Shown: positions 17,700 to 29,429 of the stretch, piece by piece
How the letters are laid out: every line of letters starts with the position of its first letter
Numbering within the stretch: position 1 is the first letter of the stretch
Source of the DNA: Pseudomonas alloputida
GTDB lineage: Bacteria; Pseudomonadota; Gammaproteobacteria; Pseudomonadales; Pseudomonadaceae
Assembly: GCF_021283545.2 (NCBI RefSeq)
Contig: NZ_CP128540.1
Span: 4,375,501 to 4,439,500 of the forward strand
Length of the DNA stretch: 64,000 nucleotides
Direction: 5' to 3'
Program-made: the position numbers and the translations under genes
The notes under the pieces: model-generated
Databases searched by the model: none
What the model saw: the letters and a program-made list of their open reading frames with translations, nothing else
Told to the model about the DNA's origin: nothing

Positions 17700-19120
17700 C
17701 CATCCCTTTCAAGGTCTTTTGGTTTTGGCGGCTTTGATGACCCGATCCGTCGAAACATGAGCATGTACAGCCGTCCCTTGCACCCAGGCCTTCGCTTTGA
17801 GCACCTTGGGGCCTCGTGGGCTTTTCGCAACCTGTCTGGGCTGGATGTTTCTGGCCAGCTCCAGCAGGCGCTGAGCCAGGTTTTCCATCGGAACAACGGG
17901 CATGTACTCGGATGGCAGGGCAATCTGCATGCCTTCGTAACCCCCTCTGATCTGCACCGCCAAGTGATAGATCGAGGCTTCCCAATTCTCGGGCAAGGCA
18001 TCGCGGTGAGCCTGTTCAACACTTCGCTTGAGCAAGGCCAGAACGTTGTATGCCAGCACGGCAGTGGTGAATCCAAGCAAGGCGGCTCGCGGACTGCCGA
18101 GGGTTTCAATTTCACTTTCCAGAATTGCTTCCAACCGCTGGAACATCCCTTCAATGCTCCAGCGGCGCCGATAGAAGTCTGCGATCTGTTGCGCACTGAT
18201 GCTCTCGGGCAGGTTGCTCCAGAACATCAAGCTGTTATCACCTGAGTCGTTTGGTGAATGAAGCGTTAACTCGACACGTCGCCAGCGGTGCCCGCCTTTT
18301 ACTTCGATGGATTGCTCGCGCACAGTGCCTGTGGCGACGGGCATCGGTGCTTGCCACTCACCTTCCTGGATCAAGCGTGGATGCTTGGCCTGCTGGCGAA
18401 TGACAAATGATGTCTTCACCTGTTCGCACGCCTCCATTACAGGCAGCGTGCAGTAGAGACGGTCAGCGATCCAAACCTGATTGGTCTTTGCTTCAGCCAG
18501 CAACGGCAAAACACAAACTCGTTCGCTTGCGTAGGCGTCCTCGCACGGCTGGAGGTCAATTACCTGATCCAGGTCGGGGTCGTAAACCACCACCGAAAAC
18601 CCGGGGCGAGCCGCTCCGCGCTCTTGGCGCAACGCGCCAAGACGCTTTTCGGTAGAGGCCAAGTGGCTGCCATCGACCACCCGAACTTGCCAATCAGGAA
18701 GCATGGCTGAGCAGCCCAACTCATGGATTGTCGGCGCCAAGCGCTGCGCGCAGCCTGTCACCAGAGCACGCAACAGGGCAGGTTCGGTTCGACTGATCTT
18801 GTCGTACAGAGCTGCCAGGCTGACGGGAAGGTCGTCCAGTTGTCTTGCCGCAGCATGCAGCGATGGCTTCAAGCCCAATGAAACAAGCGACATCAACTTG
18901 ATAATGGTCGAGAACAGCAGCTCGCGAGAATACTGCCGTTGGCGGTGCTCCTCGAAAACCTGATCGACCCACTCCGGCGCAATGGCCTGCTCCAAGGCAA
19001 GTTTGGCCATTACGCTGGCGGGTGCTTTTTTCTCGAATCGCGCTAGTACATCAGCCCACATCGCTCGGGTCTTCCTGACTGGATTTCAGCGAATTCTACC
19101 GAAGACCTTGAAAGGGATGG
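17700..19120. mobile_element. IS4-family insertion sequence
   Basis: 1,421 bp. The ends CCATCCCTTTCAAGGTCTT and its inverted copy AAGACCTTGAAAGGGATGG are perfect over 19 bp. They are flanked by a direct 9-bp duplication CCCTTACGG (17691-17699 and 19121-19129), a size seen with IS4-superfamily elements. The target is the palindromic CGCCCTTACGGCG core of a long intergenic repeat (copy B). One intact transposase gene fills the element, and the perfect ends and duplication suggest a recent insertion. Confidence 0.9.
17709..19061 (-). CDS. IS4-family transposase
   Basis: 450 residues. The DDE catalytic domain shows the first Asp in VRVVDGSHLAST, the second Asp in VWIADRLYC and the C-terminal Glu in FYRRRWSIEGMFQRLE. 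The last motif is the IS4 Y-(2)-R-(3)-E-(6)-K signature with Glu in place of Lys. The frame is complete and spans almost the whole element. The start at 19061 lies 59 bp inside the right end. Confidence 0.93.
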   Translation of the reverse strand: MWADVLARFEKKAPASVMAKLALEQAIAPEWVDQVFEEHRQRQYSRELLFSTIIKLMSLVSLGLKPSLHAAARQLDDLPVSLAALYDKISRTEPALLRALVTGCAQRLAPTIHELGCSAMLPDWQVRVVDGSHLASTEKRLGALRQERGAARPGFSVVVYDPDLDQVIDLQPCEDAYASERVCVLPLLAEAKTNQVWIADRLYCTLPVMEACEQVKTSFVIRQQAKHPRLIQEGEWQAPMPVATGTVREQSIEVKGGHRWRRVELTLHSPNDSGDNSLMFWSNLPESISAQQIADFYRRRWSIEGMFQRLEAILESEIETLGSPRAALLGFTTAVLAYNVLALLKRSVEQAHRDALPENWEASIYHLAVQIRGGYEGMQIALPSEYMPVVPMENLAQRLLELARNIQPRQVAKSPRGPKVLKAKAWVQGTAVHAHVSTDRVIKAAKTKRP

Positions 19121-19341
19121 CCCTTACGGCGGGTCACTTTTTGTCAAACGCGACAAAAAGTAACCAAAAAACGCTGCGCTCCTATCATCCGGCCCCTGCG
19201 CTACGCTCCGGGGTTCCCTCGCTCCGGGCTTGCTCCCGGGAGTACGCGCTGCAGGCCCCATCCATGGGGCCTCAGCGCTTGACGGGCATCCATGCCCGTC
19301 ACCTCCCTTCGCAAGCCCTACGCTCGGCCTCCTGAAGTCGC
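19121..19341 (-). repeat. Long intergenic repeat, copy B (interrupted by the IS4 element)
   Basis: Inverted relative to copy A. Read on the minus strand it has the same order of blocks (GCGACTTCAGGAGGCCGA, GTGACGGGCATGGATGCCCG, GCGCAGCGTTTTTTGGTTAC, GACAAAAAGTGACCCGCC). The remainder of the copy (GTAAGGGCGGAAAGGTGA) lies on the far side of the IS at about 17671-17699. Removing the IS and one duplication copy restores a repeat like copy A. Confidence 0.8.
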
Positions 19342-19370
19342 AATCTGCGTCGCCTGAACTATCGCGCGCT

Positions 19371-19424
19371 TAGAAGCAACAGCAAAAGCAGAAGCAGACG
19401 CAGACGCAGAAGCAGAACGACGTG
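19371..19424. repeat. Degenerate AGAAGC/AGACGC hexanucleotide tract
   Basis: Imperfect 6-bp repeats (AGAAGC, AGACGC and variants) between repeat copy B and rlmM. It mirrors the position of the GATCTT tract at the outer end of copy A, so both copies carry a hexanucleotide microsatellite at the same edge. Confidence 0.7.
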
Positions 19425-19430
19425 CTGGCC

Positions 19431-20495
19431 TCAGCGTGGCTTCAAATCGAGCCGCCGCAGGTGGCACGTCACTTCCTCGCGGTCGTGGTACAGCTGCTTG
19501 CAGGCAATCGACACCCTGATCTTGCGTGCCTTGAATGTTGCCTCCATACGGTCGAGCAGGCGCCGTACTTCGGCATAACGCTGCTTCATCGGCAACTTCA
19601 GGTTGACCACCGCCTCGCGGCACAGCCCCTCACCCAGCCAGGTTTCAATCAGCGAGGTGGTACGCGCCGGCTTCTCGACGATATCGCACACCATCCAGTC
19701 TACCGGCTGCTTCGGCTGCCAGGTAAACCCATCGGCCATCAAGTGCTGGACCAGGCCGGTGTCCATCAGGCTTTCGGCCATAGGCCCGTTGTCGATGGCT
19801 GTCACCAGCATGCCACGGCGCACCAGCTGGTAGGTCCAGCCACCCGGCGAGGCTCCCAGGTCGACGCCGGTCATGTCATCACCCAGGCGCTGCTCCCACT
19901 GCTCACGCGGGATGAACTGGTGCCAGGCTTCTTCCAGTTTGAGCGTCGAACGGCTAGGTGCCTCGCGAGGGAACTTCAGGCGTGGGATGCCCATGGGCCA
20001 CAAGGCGCTGTTGCTGGCCGATGCAACGCCGACAAATACCCGCCGGCCGCTGATGAAGGTCAGCAGCAAGCGTGGGCGACCGGGGTCGTCGACCAGGCGG
20101 CCGGCCTTCTCCAGGGCCTTGCGCAACGGCACTTCGAACTTTCGGCAGAAGGTGGACAATTCCTTGCCTTCGTTGCTGTCCAGCACCTCCAGCCAAAGGC
20201 TACCGAACACCGGGAAGTCAGCCAACTGCGCCAGCAGTACGCTGATGCGGTCTCTTTCCGGCAGTTCGACGTAACCGCCACGTGCCCACTGCCGCGGGAA
20301 AATCAGCTGGTTGAAACGCAGCTCCCCCATCAAGCGCTCGGCACCGCCCTCCTCGCTACAGACAAACTCGGCACTGGCACTTTGCGGCTTGCCTTTGGCA
20401 TAGCCGGCAACACCCAGGCGGGCGGCATGTTCGCTGATTTCGGCGCAAACCTCGCCCTCGAAACCGGGCCGGCAATGCATGAACAGGGTATTCAT
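19431..20495 (-). CDS. rlmM: 23S rRNA 2'-O-ribose C2498 methyltransferase RlmM
   Basis: 354 residues. The N-terminal THUMP-like domain starts MNTLFMHCRPGFEGEVCAEI, and the C-terminal FtsJ-type Rossmann domain binds SAM (DLGASPGGWTYQLVRRGM) with DNGPMAESLMDTGLVQHLMA and the conserved VDWMVCDIVEKP. Family members methylate C2498 of 23S rRNA. It is divergent from acnA. Length and motifs match E. coli YgdE. Confidence 0.93.
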   Translation of the reverse strand: MNTLFMHCRPGFEGEVCAEISEHAARLGVAGYAKGKPQSASAEFVCSEEGGAERLMGELRFNQLIFPRQWARGGYVELPERDRISVLLAQLADFPVFGSLWLEVLDSNEGKELSTFCRKFEVPLRKALEKAGRLVDDPGRPRLLLTFISGRRVFVGVASASNSALWPMGIPRLKFPREAPSRSTLKLEEAWHQFIPREQWEQRLGDDMTGVDLGASPGGWTYQLVRRGMLVTAIDNGPMAESLMDTGLVQHLMADGFTWQPKQPVDWMVCDIVEKPARTTSLIETWLGEGLCREAVVNLKLPMKQRYAEVRRLLDRMEATFKARKIRVSIACKQLYHDREEVTCHLRRLDLKPR

Positions 20496-20719
20496 CTCTC
20501 ACTCCACTACGGCTGGCGCACCACAGGCGCCGGCAGGGCGGCGATGATAAAGGAAGTTCGGAACCTGCGACACGCCCCGCCGGTCCAGAAAAAGGTCAGG
20601 TAGCGTAAACCGGTCTAACCTGACCATTCAGCCAGGTCCGTGCCGTGCGGACCGATACAGAGCGGTGCTGCCGGCAAACCGTGAATATTTGCCGGGCACC
20701 GGTGCAGAAGGAGTTGGCA

Positions 20720-23461
<2,742 letters not shown>

Positions 23462-23547
23462 GTCTGGCCGAAGATTCGTTCCGTTCTTGAAACCGAGCGC
23501 CGCGGGGGCGGCGCTCGATCTCTGCAATCAATGAATCAAATATCCAT

Positions 23548-23573
23548 TCAATAAAACCAGCCGCTTGCCGATA
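23548..23573 (+). promoter_or_regulatory. Sigma-28 (FliA) promoter of aer
   Basis: TCAAT, 14 bp, GCCGATA: the -10 element is perfect and the -35 differs by one base from TCAAG. It lies about 30 bp upstream of the ATG. The spacing is identical to the cheV promoter found at 4122-4147. Confidence 0.8.
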
Positions 23574-23602
23574 CCTGTCGAAAGCCCTGCGGACTATCAC
23601 CC

Positions 23603-25168
23603 ATGCGTAACAACCAGCCGATTACCCAGAGAGAACGGACTTTCCCAGCCCAGCAGCGGTTGATCTCCACTACCAACGCCAAGGGTGTGATCACCTACTG
23701 CAACGATGCCTTTATCGAAATCAGTGGTTTCACCCGCGAGGAGCTGACGGGCGCACCGCACAACCTGGTGCGCCACCCCGACGTACCGCCTGCCGTGTTT
23801 GCCCATATGTGGCAAACCCTCAAGCAGGGCCAGCCGTGGATGGGTATCGTCAAGAACCGCTGCAAGTCCGGCGACCATTACTGGGTCAACGCCTATGTCA
23901 CCCCCATTTTCGATAACAACCAGGTTGTCGGCTTCGAGTCGGTGCGGGTCAAACCCACCGCCGAACAGATCCGCCGCGCCGAGGCCCTGTACCAGCGCAT
24001 CAACCAGGGTAAGCCGCCGGTACCGCGTCGCGACAAGTGGCTGCCAGTGCTGCAGGACTGGCTCCCGTTCATCCTGATCAGCCAGGTGGGCTTCCTGATC
24101 GGCAACTGGCTGGGTCATTCCTGGGGCTTTGCCTTGGCCGCAGGGCTTTCGGTACCACTGGGTCTGCTTGGCCTGAGCTGGCAGCAGCGCGGCCTCAAGC
24201 GCCTGCTGCGCCTGGCCGAGCAAACCACTTCCGACCCACTGATCGCGCAGATGTTCACCGACAGCCGTGGCGTGCAGGCGCGCCTGGAAATGGCCATGCT
24301 CAGCCAGGACGCACGCATGAAAACCTGCCTGACGCGTCTTCAAGACAGTGCCGAACACCTGAGCGACCAGGCACGCCAGTCCGATGCCCTGGCGCACAAG
24401 AGCTCTACGGGGCTGGAGCGCCAGCGGGTGGAGACCGAGCAAGTCGCCGCCGCGGTAAACCAGATGGCCGCCACCACTCAGGAAGTGGCCAACCATGTAC
24501 AGCGCACCGCCGATGCCACCCAGGAAGCCAACCGCCTGACCAGCCAGGGCCGGCAGATTGCCGGAGAAACCCGCGAGGCCATCGAGCGCCTGTCGGCGGC
24601 AGTGGGCGAGACCGGCCAGACGGTTACGCAACTGGCCAAAGACAGCGACGAGATTGGGGGCGTGGTCGACGTGATCAAGGGCATCGCCGACCAGACCAAT
24701 CTGCTGGCGCTGAACGCAGCCATTGAAGCGGCGCGCGCCGGTGAAATGGGCCGTGGCTTTGCCGTGGTGGCTGATGAAGTGCGACAGTTGGCCCAGCGCA
24801 CCGCCGAATCCACCGGGCAGATCCACGGCCTGATCGCCAAGCTGCAACAGACCGCCAGCAACGCAGTGCTGACCATGGAAACCGGCCACCGCCAGGCACA
24901 GGAAGGCGTCGATCGGGTAATGCAGGCCGACGAGGCGCTGGTAGGCATCAGCGAAGCGGTGGCCAATATCACCGACATGGCCACCCAGATTGCTGCTGCA
25001 ACCGAGGAGCAGACCGCAGTGGCTGACGAGATCAGCCGCAACATCAGCACCATTGCCGAACTGGCCGACCAGACCGCCGAACAGGCGCAGCACTCGGCAC
25101 TGCTGAGCGAAGAACTGACCAGCACGGCGGGTAGCCAGTATTCGCTGGTGGAGCGCTTCAACCGCTGA
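23603..25168 (+). CDS. aer: Aer-type PAS chemoreceptor (aerotaxis)
   Basis: 521 residues. The N-terminal PAS domain (residues ~8-125) has the Aer-like [20 protein letters not shown] and [17 protein letters not shown], which in the family binds FAD and senses redox state. A hydrophobic stretch of ~40 residues (~155-195) is a membrane hairpin without a periplasmic sensor. The signalling domain contains [20 protein letters not shown] and [19 protein letters not shown]. putida has several Aer paralogs; which one this is cannot be shown here, although aer next to acnA is the arrangement I recall for aer2. Confidence 0.9.
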   Translation: MRNNQPITQRERTFPAQQRLISTTNAKGVITYCNDAFIEISGFTREELTGAPHNLVRHPDVPPAVFAHMWQTLKQGQPWMGIVKNRCKSGDHYWVNAYVTPIFDNNQVVGFESVRVKPTAEQIRRAEALYQRINQGKPPVPRRDKWLPVLQDWLPFILISQVGFLIGNWLGHSWGFALAAGLSVPLGLLGLSWQQRGLKRLLRLAEQTTSDPLIAQMFTDSRGVQARLEMAMLSQDARMKTCLTRLQDSAEHLSDQARQSDALAHKSSTGLERQRVETEQVAAAVNQMAATTQEVANHVQRTADATQEANRLTSQGRQIAGETREAIERLSAAVGETGQTVTQLAKDSDEIGGVVDVIKGIADQTNLLALNAAIEAARAGEMGRGFAVVADEVRQLAQRTAESTGQIHGLIAKLQQTASNAVLTMETGHRQAQEGVDRVMQADEALVGISEAVANITDMATQIAAATEEQTAVADEISRNISTIAELADQTAEQAQHSALLSEELTSTAGSQYSLVERFNR

Positions 25169-25210
25169 AGCTCGAGACTTCCGCTGGGGATGGCACCGGC
25201 TCTGCCGGTG

Positions 25211-25338
25211 TTCGCGGGTGAACCCGCTCCTACAACGGCTGTGCCGAACCACCGATGCTGTGCCGGGCCGTCGATGCCTGTGTCGAACCACTGATGCGCG
25301 TCCAGCCCGGTCCATGTAGGAGCGGGTTTACCCGCGAA
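25211..25338. repeat. REP pair in inverted orientation
   Basis: 25211-25235 (TTCGCGGGTGAACCCGCTCC, then TACAA) and 25315-25338 (TGTAGGAGCGGGTTTACCCG, then CGAA) are inverted REP copies of the same family as at 2184-2264. They are separated by ~80 bp with a degenerate GTCGATGCC/GTCGAACCA repeat. This intergenic gap between aer and the convergent pseudouridine synthase gene contains nothing else I can identify. Confidence 0.8.
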
Positions 25339-25421
25339 TACGGTAGCGGCAGCAACGGTGAACGGCGGGTGGAAATTGGCGAGCAGGCCCGCCCCTTTAG
25401 CAGGCAAGCCCGCTTGCTGTG

Positions 25422-26327
25422 TTACCAGTCCAACCGCAAGCGGCTCTCGAAGTAGCGCTCTTTGCCACTCAGCGGGTCCTCGAAACGCAGGCTCTGCGCC
25501 AGCAGTTTCAGCGGCCGCTGGTAGTCATCCTCTTCGTTGAGCAATTGCGGATAGAACGGGTCATTGCTGATCCCTGCCCCCAAAGCCGCCATGTGCACAC
25601 GCAACTGATGGGTCTTGCCGGTCACTGGCGACAGCCCATAGCGCCATCGCTCACCGTTCTTCTCCAACACCTCGGCCAGGGTTTCACTGTTGGCCTCACC
25701 CTCCACCTCATGCATGCGGAAAAATGGCTCGCCATGCACCAGGCGGCTTTTGTGCACCAGCGGAAAGGCATGCTGTGGCATGGCAGCGGCAATGGCTTGG
25801 TAACGCTTGTCGATACGCCGCTCGGGGAACAGCCGCTGGTAGGCGCTGCGGCTGTGCGGGTTGGCGGAAAACAACACCAGCCCGGCGGTGTGCCGGTCGA
25901 TGCGGTGCAACGGCACCAGGTGCGGATTGTCCAGGCGACGGATCAGGCGGCGCAACAAGGTCTGCTCGACGTATTCACCGGTCGGCGTCACCGGCAGGAA
26001 ATGCGGTTTATCGGCCACCACCAGGTGCTCGTCCACATGCAGCACCACCTCCTGCACCGGAATCGGCCGTTCGTTCGGCACTTCGCGGAAGTAATGCAAA
26101 CGCATGCCACGCTTGTAAGGCAGGTCGGCGGCAACTGCCTGCCCCTTGGCATCCAGCACCCGGCCACGGGCAAAGCGGTCAAGCCACTGGGCGCGGTCGA
26201 TGGCCTTGAAATGGTCACACAAGCAATCGAGCACCGTCACCCAGTTACCAGGAGGCAGGCACACCGTACTGGCTTGCTGGCGGGCGGGGTCGAAAGGCGT
26301 GGTCATGGCTGGGCTCGAGACGTTCAT
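25422..26327 (-). CDS. RluA-family RNA pseudouridine synthase
   Basis: Up to 301 residues (an ATG at 26306 would give 294). The catalytic Asp is in the family motif HRIDRHTAGLVLF, with VVADKPHFLPVTPTGEYVEQ before it and GKTHQLRVHMAALG at the C-terminal side. The N-terminal ~90 residues do not look like a canonical S4 domain. It isomerises uridine in rRNA or tRNA, but the target cannot be assigned from sequence. Confidence 0.88.
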   Translation of the reverse strand: MNVSSPAMTTPFDPARQQASTVCLPPGNWVTVLDCLCDHFKAIDRAQWLDRFARGRVLDAKGQAVAADLPYKRGMRLHYFREVPNERPIPVQEVVLHVDEHLVVADKPHFLPVTPTGEYVEQTLLRRLIRRLDNPHLVPLHRIDRHTAGLVLFSANPHSRSAYQRLFPERRIDKRYQAIAAAMPQHAFPLVHKSRLVHGEPFFRMHEVEGEANSETLAEVLEKNGERWRYGLSPVTGKTHQLRVHMAALGAGISNDPFYPQLLNEEDDYQRPLKLLAQSLRFEDPLSGKERYFESRLRLDW

Positions 26328-26357
26328 GGCCGCGCATTATCGCCCAACCCCGCCCCC

Positions 26358-26666
26358 TCAACCAGCCTGGGCCATCGCCTCGCAGCGATCCTTCAGCCAG
26401 CGCAGTACTTGCACCGGCTCCCAGCGGCCAGGGTCGTAGAGTGCATAGAGCAACCCCTGATAGCCCACTACATCCAGCCCCCGGTGGTAACCGGCCCGCT
26501 GGAACAAGGCCTCGATCTCGGCGAAGCAGGTATTGAAGTGGACTTTGCCGAACGGCGTGCAGTCGCCCGTCACCAGGCCTTCGAGGCGCAGTTCCAGAAC
26601 GGCGTCAGCCACCCGATCCACGGGCATGCGGTTGACGCTGTACTTGAGTTGCTCGACATTGAGCAT
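26358..26666 (-). CDS. 102-residue protein of unknown function behind a LexA box
   Basis: Starts at the ATG at 26666 behind a GAGGTGAAG site, so a real gene is likely. The protein is mixed alpha/beta and soluble, with two Cys residues (GDCTPFGKVHFNTCFAE) and a Trp-rich C-terminal helix (GRWEPVQVLRWLKDRC). I do not recognise the family. The striking point is a perfect SOS box 16 bp upstream of the start codon, which predicts induction by DNA damage. The neighbours (pseudouridine synthase, M15 peptidase) give no functional clue. Confidence 0.75.
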   Translation of the reverse strand: MLNVEQLKYSVNRMPVDRVADAVLELRLEGLVTGDCTPFGKVHFNTCFAEIEALFQRAGYHRGLDVVGYQGLLYALYDPGRWEPVQVLRWLKDRCEAMAQAG

Positions 26667-26681
26667 GGCTTCACCTCGACA

Positions 26682-26697
26682 CTGTATTTATATACAG
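26682..26697 (-). promoter_or_regulatory. LexA (SOS) box
   Basis: The 16-bp sequence CTGTATTTATATACAG fits the gammaproteobacterial LexA consensus CTGT-N8-ACAG exactly, with an AT-rich centre. It lies 16 bp upstream of the start of the 102-residue gene on the minus strand, a position where bound LexA would block transcription or initiation. Confidence 0.85.
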
Positions 26698-26731
26698 CAT
26701 ACGAACATCCCCTTGCTGCCGTCAATGCGCT

Positions 26732-27163
26732 TCATTGCAGCCCCGCCAGGTAGCCGCTGCCTTTGCGCATGGTCAGCACCTGCCTGCGCGGCGTGCCGCG
26801 CGTCACCGACAGATGCACCCATCTGTCGAATTCCAGGATCAGCTGATCGAAGGGCACCGCACTTTTGCTGATTCGCCGGACGGTCTCGCGCGGGCTGACC
26901 TCGATCACCGTGAAGTCCGCCGCCAGCCCTTGCACGTGCTGGCTATCGGAGGCGCCACCGATCAACCGATTGACCCTTTCGCTGCGATACCCGCTGCTGA
27001 TGATGATGGGCGCGTCAAACAACGCACGTACCTGTTCCAGCGCACCACACAGTAATTGCAGGTTGGCCCTGGCTTCGAGGGGCGGTGCATTATCGAACCC
27101 CTCGCGGGCGGCGAGCTGGGAAACGGTCATTTCATCGAGGGTGAAATGTGGAGTGATCAACAT
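26732..27163 (-). CDS. Peptidase M15A-type domain protein
   Basis: 143 residues without a signal peptide. The fold markers are HFTLDEMTVSQLA at the N-terminus, the metal-binding SGYRSERVNRLIGG followed by SQHVQGLAADF (the His and Asp of the zinc site) and a final WVHLSVTR with the third His. These match the small M15A (PF08291-like) peptidases, often of phage endolysin origin, which cleave peptidoglycan cross-links. Absence of an export signal is typical for the chromosomal copies I recall in Pseudomonas. Role unclear. Confidence 0.8.
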   Translation of the reverse strand: MLITPHFTLDEMTVSQLAAREGFDNAPPLEARANLQLLCGALEQVRALFDAPIIISSGYRSERVNRLIGGASDSQHVQGLAADFTVIEVSPRETVRRISKSAVPFDQLILEFDRWVHLSVTRGTPRRQVLTMRKGSGYLAGLQ

Positions 27164-27271
27164 GGCGAGCTGTTCCGATGATGGAGAAGGTTACCGGCGA
27201 TGGTGCGCCTCCACCGGATCATCAGCTCGCTTCACAGATCATGGAGCAGGGTTGCAACTCCTCTGCAGCCA

Positions 27272-27511
27272 TCATTGCCCAAGAAAGGCCACCACTTGTT
27301 CGGTATCGAACGGCCAGTGCAACTCGGCGCCGTTGTCACAGCGCCGCAGCACCGGAATGATCAGGCCATAACGCTCGAACAAAGGCTCGCTCTCGGCGAT
27401 GTCGACCAGCTCTACCAGCAGGCCATGATCGACCAGAGGCATCAACACAGCCTCGGCCACTTCGCAGAGGTGGCAGCCGAGGGTGCCGAACAGTTGACAT
27501 TCAGGCAGCAT
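27272..27511 (-). CDS. Glutaredoxin-like (DUF836-type) protein
   Basis: 79 residues from the ATG at 27511; the longer reading to 27649 lacks family-like sequence. The N-terminus MLPECQLFGTLGCHLCEVAE carries a C-H-L-C redox motif, then a thioredoxin-fold pattern with cis-Pro in YGLIIPVLRR. It fits the short glutaredoxin-like family PF05768. It lies 74 bp downstream of amtB's stop on the same strand, so it may be co-transcribed with the transporter. Confidence 0.75.
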   Translation of the reverse strand: MLPECQLFGTLGCHLCEVAEAVLMPLVDHGLLVELVDIAESEPLFERYGLIIPVLRRCDNGAELHWPFDTEQVVAFLGQ

Positions 27512-27584
27512 GTGGCAGGTCCCGGGTTGGCATACACAGAAGCCTATTCTAGGCGCGCCACGCCCACCCTGCACCTGACCTGGC

Positions 27585-28793
27585 TCAATCCTGGCTGGTA
27601 GCACCGATCCGGTGCAGCGACAGGTCCGCGCCCTGGAACTCCTGCTCATGGCTCAAGCGCAGGCCATGCAGCGCACGAATGGCTCCGTACACGGCAAATC
27701 CACCGGCCAAGGCCACCAGCACGCCCATCAGGCTGCCCAGCAACTGGCTGACCAGGCTGACACCGCCCATGCCACCCAACGCCACCTGGCCGAACACGCC
27801 ACAGGCGATGCCACCCCACACGCCACACAGACCATGCAACGGCCATACGCCCAGGACGTCGTCGATTTTCCAGCGATTTTGCGCGGCGGTGAAGGTCCAG
27901 ACAAACAGCGCCCCCGCCACCAGGCCGGTGGCGAGCGCACCCACCGGGTGCATCAGATCGGAACCTGCGCAAATCGCCACCAGCCCGGCCAGCGGGCCGT
28001 TATGCAGAAAGCCCGGGTCGTTGCGCCCGGCCAGCAACGCTGACAGGGTGCCACCCACCATGGCCATCAACGAGTTGATCGCCACCAGGCCGCTGACGCC
28101 CTGCAAGGTCTGGGCACTCATGACGTTGAAGCCGAACCAGCCGATGATGAGGATCCACGAGCCCAGCGCCAGAAAGGGAATGCTCGATGGCGCAAAAGCC
28201 ACCAAACGCCCATCGCGGTACCGCCCACGGCGCGCGCCCAGCAACAGCACCGCCGCCAGCGCCAGCCAGCCCCCCATGGCGTGTACCACCACAGACCCGG
28301 CAAAGTCGTGGAACGGTGCGCCGAAGCGTGCCTGCAGCCAAGCCTGTAGGCCCAGATTACCGTTCCACACCACACCCTCGAAGAACGGATAGACGAACGC
28401 CACGATCAACGCCGTAGCGCACAACTGCGGCACGAACCGCGCCCGCTCGGCAATGCCCCCGGAGATGATCGCCGGAATCGCCGCCGCGAAGGTCAGCAGG
28501 AAGAAACACTTGACCAGCGCATAGCCATGGTCGACAGCCAGCGTTGTCGCCGGCTGGAAGAAGTTGACCCCATAGGCGATCCAGTAGCCTATAAAGAAGT
28601 AGACCAGCGCCGAGATGGCGAAGTCGCTGAGGATCTTCGACAAGGCGTTGACCTGGTTCTTGTGGCGCACCGTGCCCACTTCAAGGAACGCGAAGCCGGC
28701 ATGCATGGCCAGCACCAGAATGGCGCCCATGAGAATGAACAGGGTGTTGGAACCGTGGACCAGAGAGTCCATAGCGCTGTGCATGTTTTCCAT
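27585..28793 (-). CDS. amtB: Ammonium transporter AmtB
   Basis: 402 residues from the ATG at 28793. Eleven hydrophobic segments are visible, with family motifs DSLVHGSNTLFILMGAILV, WNGNLGLQAW, FHDFAGSVVVHAMGGWLAL (first pore His region) and WPLHGLCGVWGGIACG (second His region). No cleavable signal peptide is obvious, unlike enteric AmtB. No glnK gene adjoins it here, so PII control would have to come from elsewhere. Upstream (28794-29105) I see no clear RpoN site. Confidence 0.9.
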   Translation of the reverse strand: MENMHSAMDSLVHGSNTLFILMGAILVLAMHAGFAFLEVGTVRHKNQVNALSKILSDFAISALVYFFIGYWIAYGVNFFQPATTLAVDHGYALVKCFFLLTFAAAIPAIISGGIAERARFVPQLCATALIVAFVYPFFEGVVWNGNLGLQAWLQARFGAPFHDFAGSVVVHAMGGWLALAAVLLLGARRGRYRDGRLVAFAPSSIPFLALGSWILIIGWFGFNVMSAQTLQGVSGLVAINSLMAMVGGTLSALLAGRNDPGFLHNGPLAGLVAICAGSDLMHPVGALATGLVAGALFVWTFTAAQNRWKIDDVLGVWPLHGLCGVWGGIACGVFGQVALGGMGGVSLVSQLLGSLMGVLVALAGGFAVYGAIRALHGLRLSHEQEFQGADLSLHRIGATSQD

Positions 28794-29105
28794 GAAATAG
28801 GCAGACCTGCTGAAAAAGGCACCAGGACAGTTCAAGAACCTGCATCCCTGCACCGAATCGGTGCCAGCCCCTACCCTGTTCAGGTGAGCGGGGTGAAGCC
28901 TGCGTGGTTTTTTCTTGGGTTTGTCGTGGATTGGGTTAAGGTTTATCGGTATCCGCTGCGCGGGCGCCCTGAATCGGCGCATAACCGGTCACAGGCGCTC
29001 CGCAACGTGGCAAAAACATAGCAAGGCCCATACCAGCAGCCGCACTTGAACCTTCCATGCGTGCTGTCACTCGAAGTACCAACACTCATCGACAGGGAGA
29101 GACCC

Positions 29106-29420
29106 ATGGCCAGCAAATCGGCAAAGAATGCACAAGAGATATTGATGGCTGACTTCCAGGCCTTGGTGCGCGACACCGAGAAGCTGCTGGCCGACACCGC
29201 CAACCTGGCCGGCGACCAGGCCGACGAATTGCGCGAGCAGATTCACGAGCGCCTGGCCCAGGCCCGCGAAACCCTGCAACTGACCCAGGACTCGGTACGT
29301 GAACGCGGTCAGGCAGCGCTTGGCAGCGCCGAGCAGTACGTGCAGGAAAACCCGTGGCGGGCAATCGGCATCGCCGCCGGCGTCGGCCTGTTGATCGGTC
29401 TGCTGGCCAACCGGCGCTAA
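29106..29420 (+). CDS. ElaB/YqjD/DUF883-family membrane-anchored protein
   Basis: 104 residues behind AGGGAGAGACCC. Residues ~10-75 form a long amphipathic helix (FQALVRDTEKLLADTANLAG and so on), and the C-terminus has one short TM segment with Gly spacing (AIGIAAGVGLLIGLLANRR). Family members YqjD, ElaB and YgaM are tail-anchored inner-membrane proteins that bind ribosomes in stationary phase in E. coli. It is the first gene of a three-gene unit with YqjE- and YqjK-like partners. Confidence 0.88.
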   Translation: MASKSAKNAQEILMADFQALVRDTEKLLADTANLAGDQADELREQIHERLAQARETLQLTQDSVRERGQAALGSAEQYVQENPWRAIGIAAGVGLLIGLLANRR

Positions 29421-29429
29421 GGGGAACCC

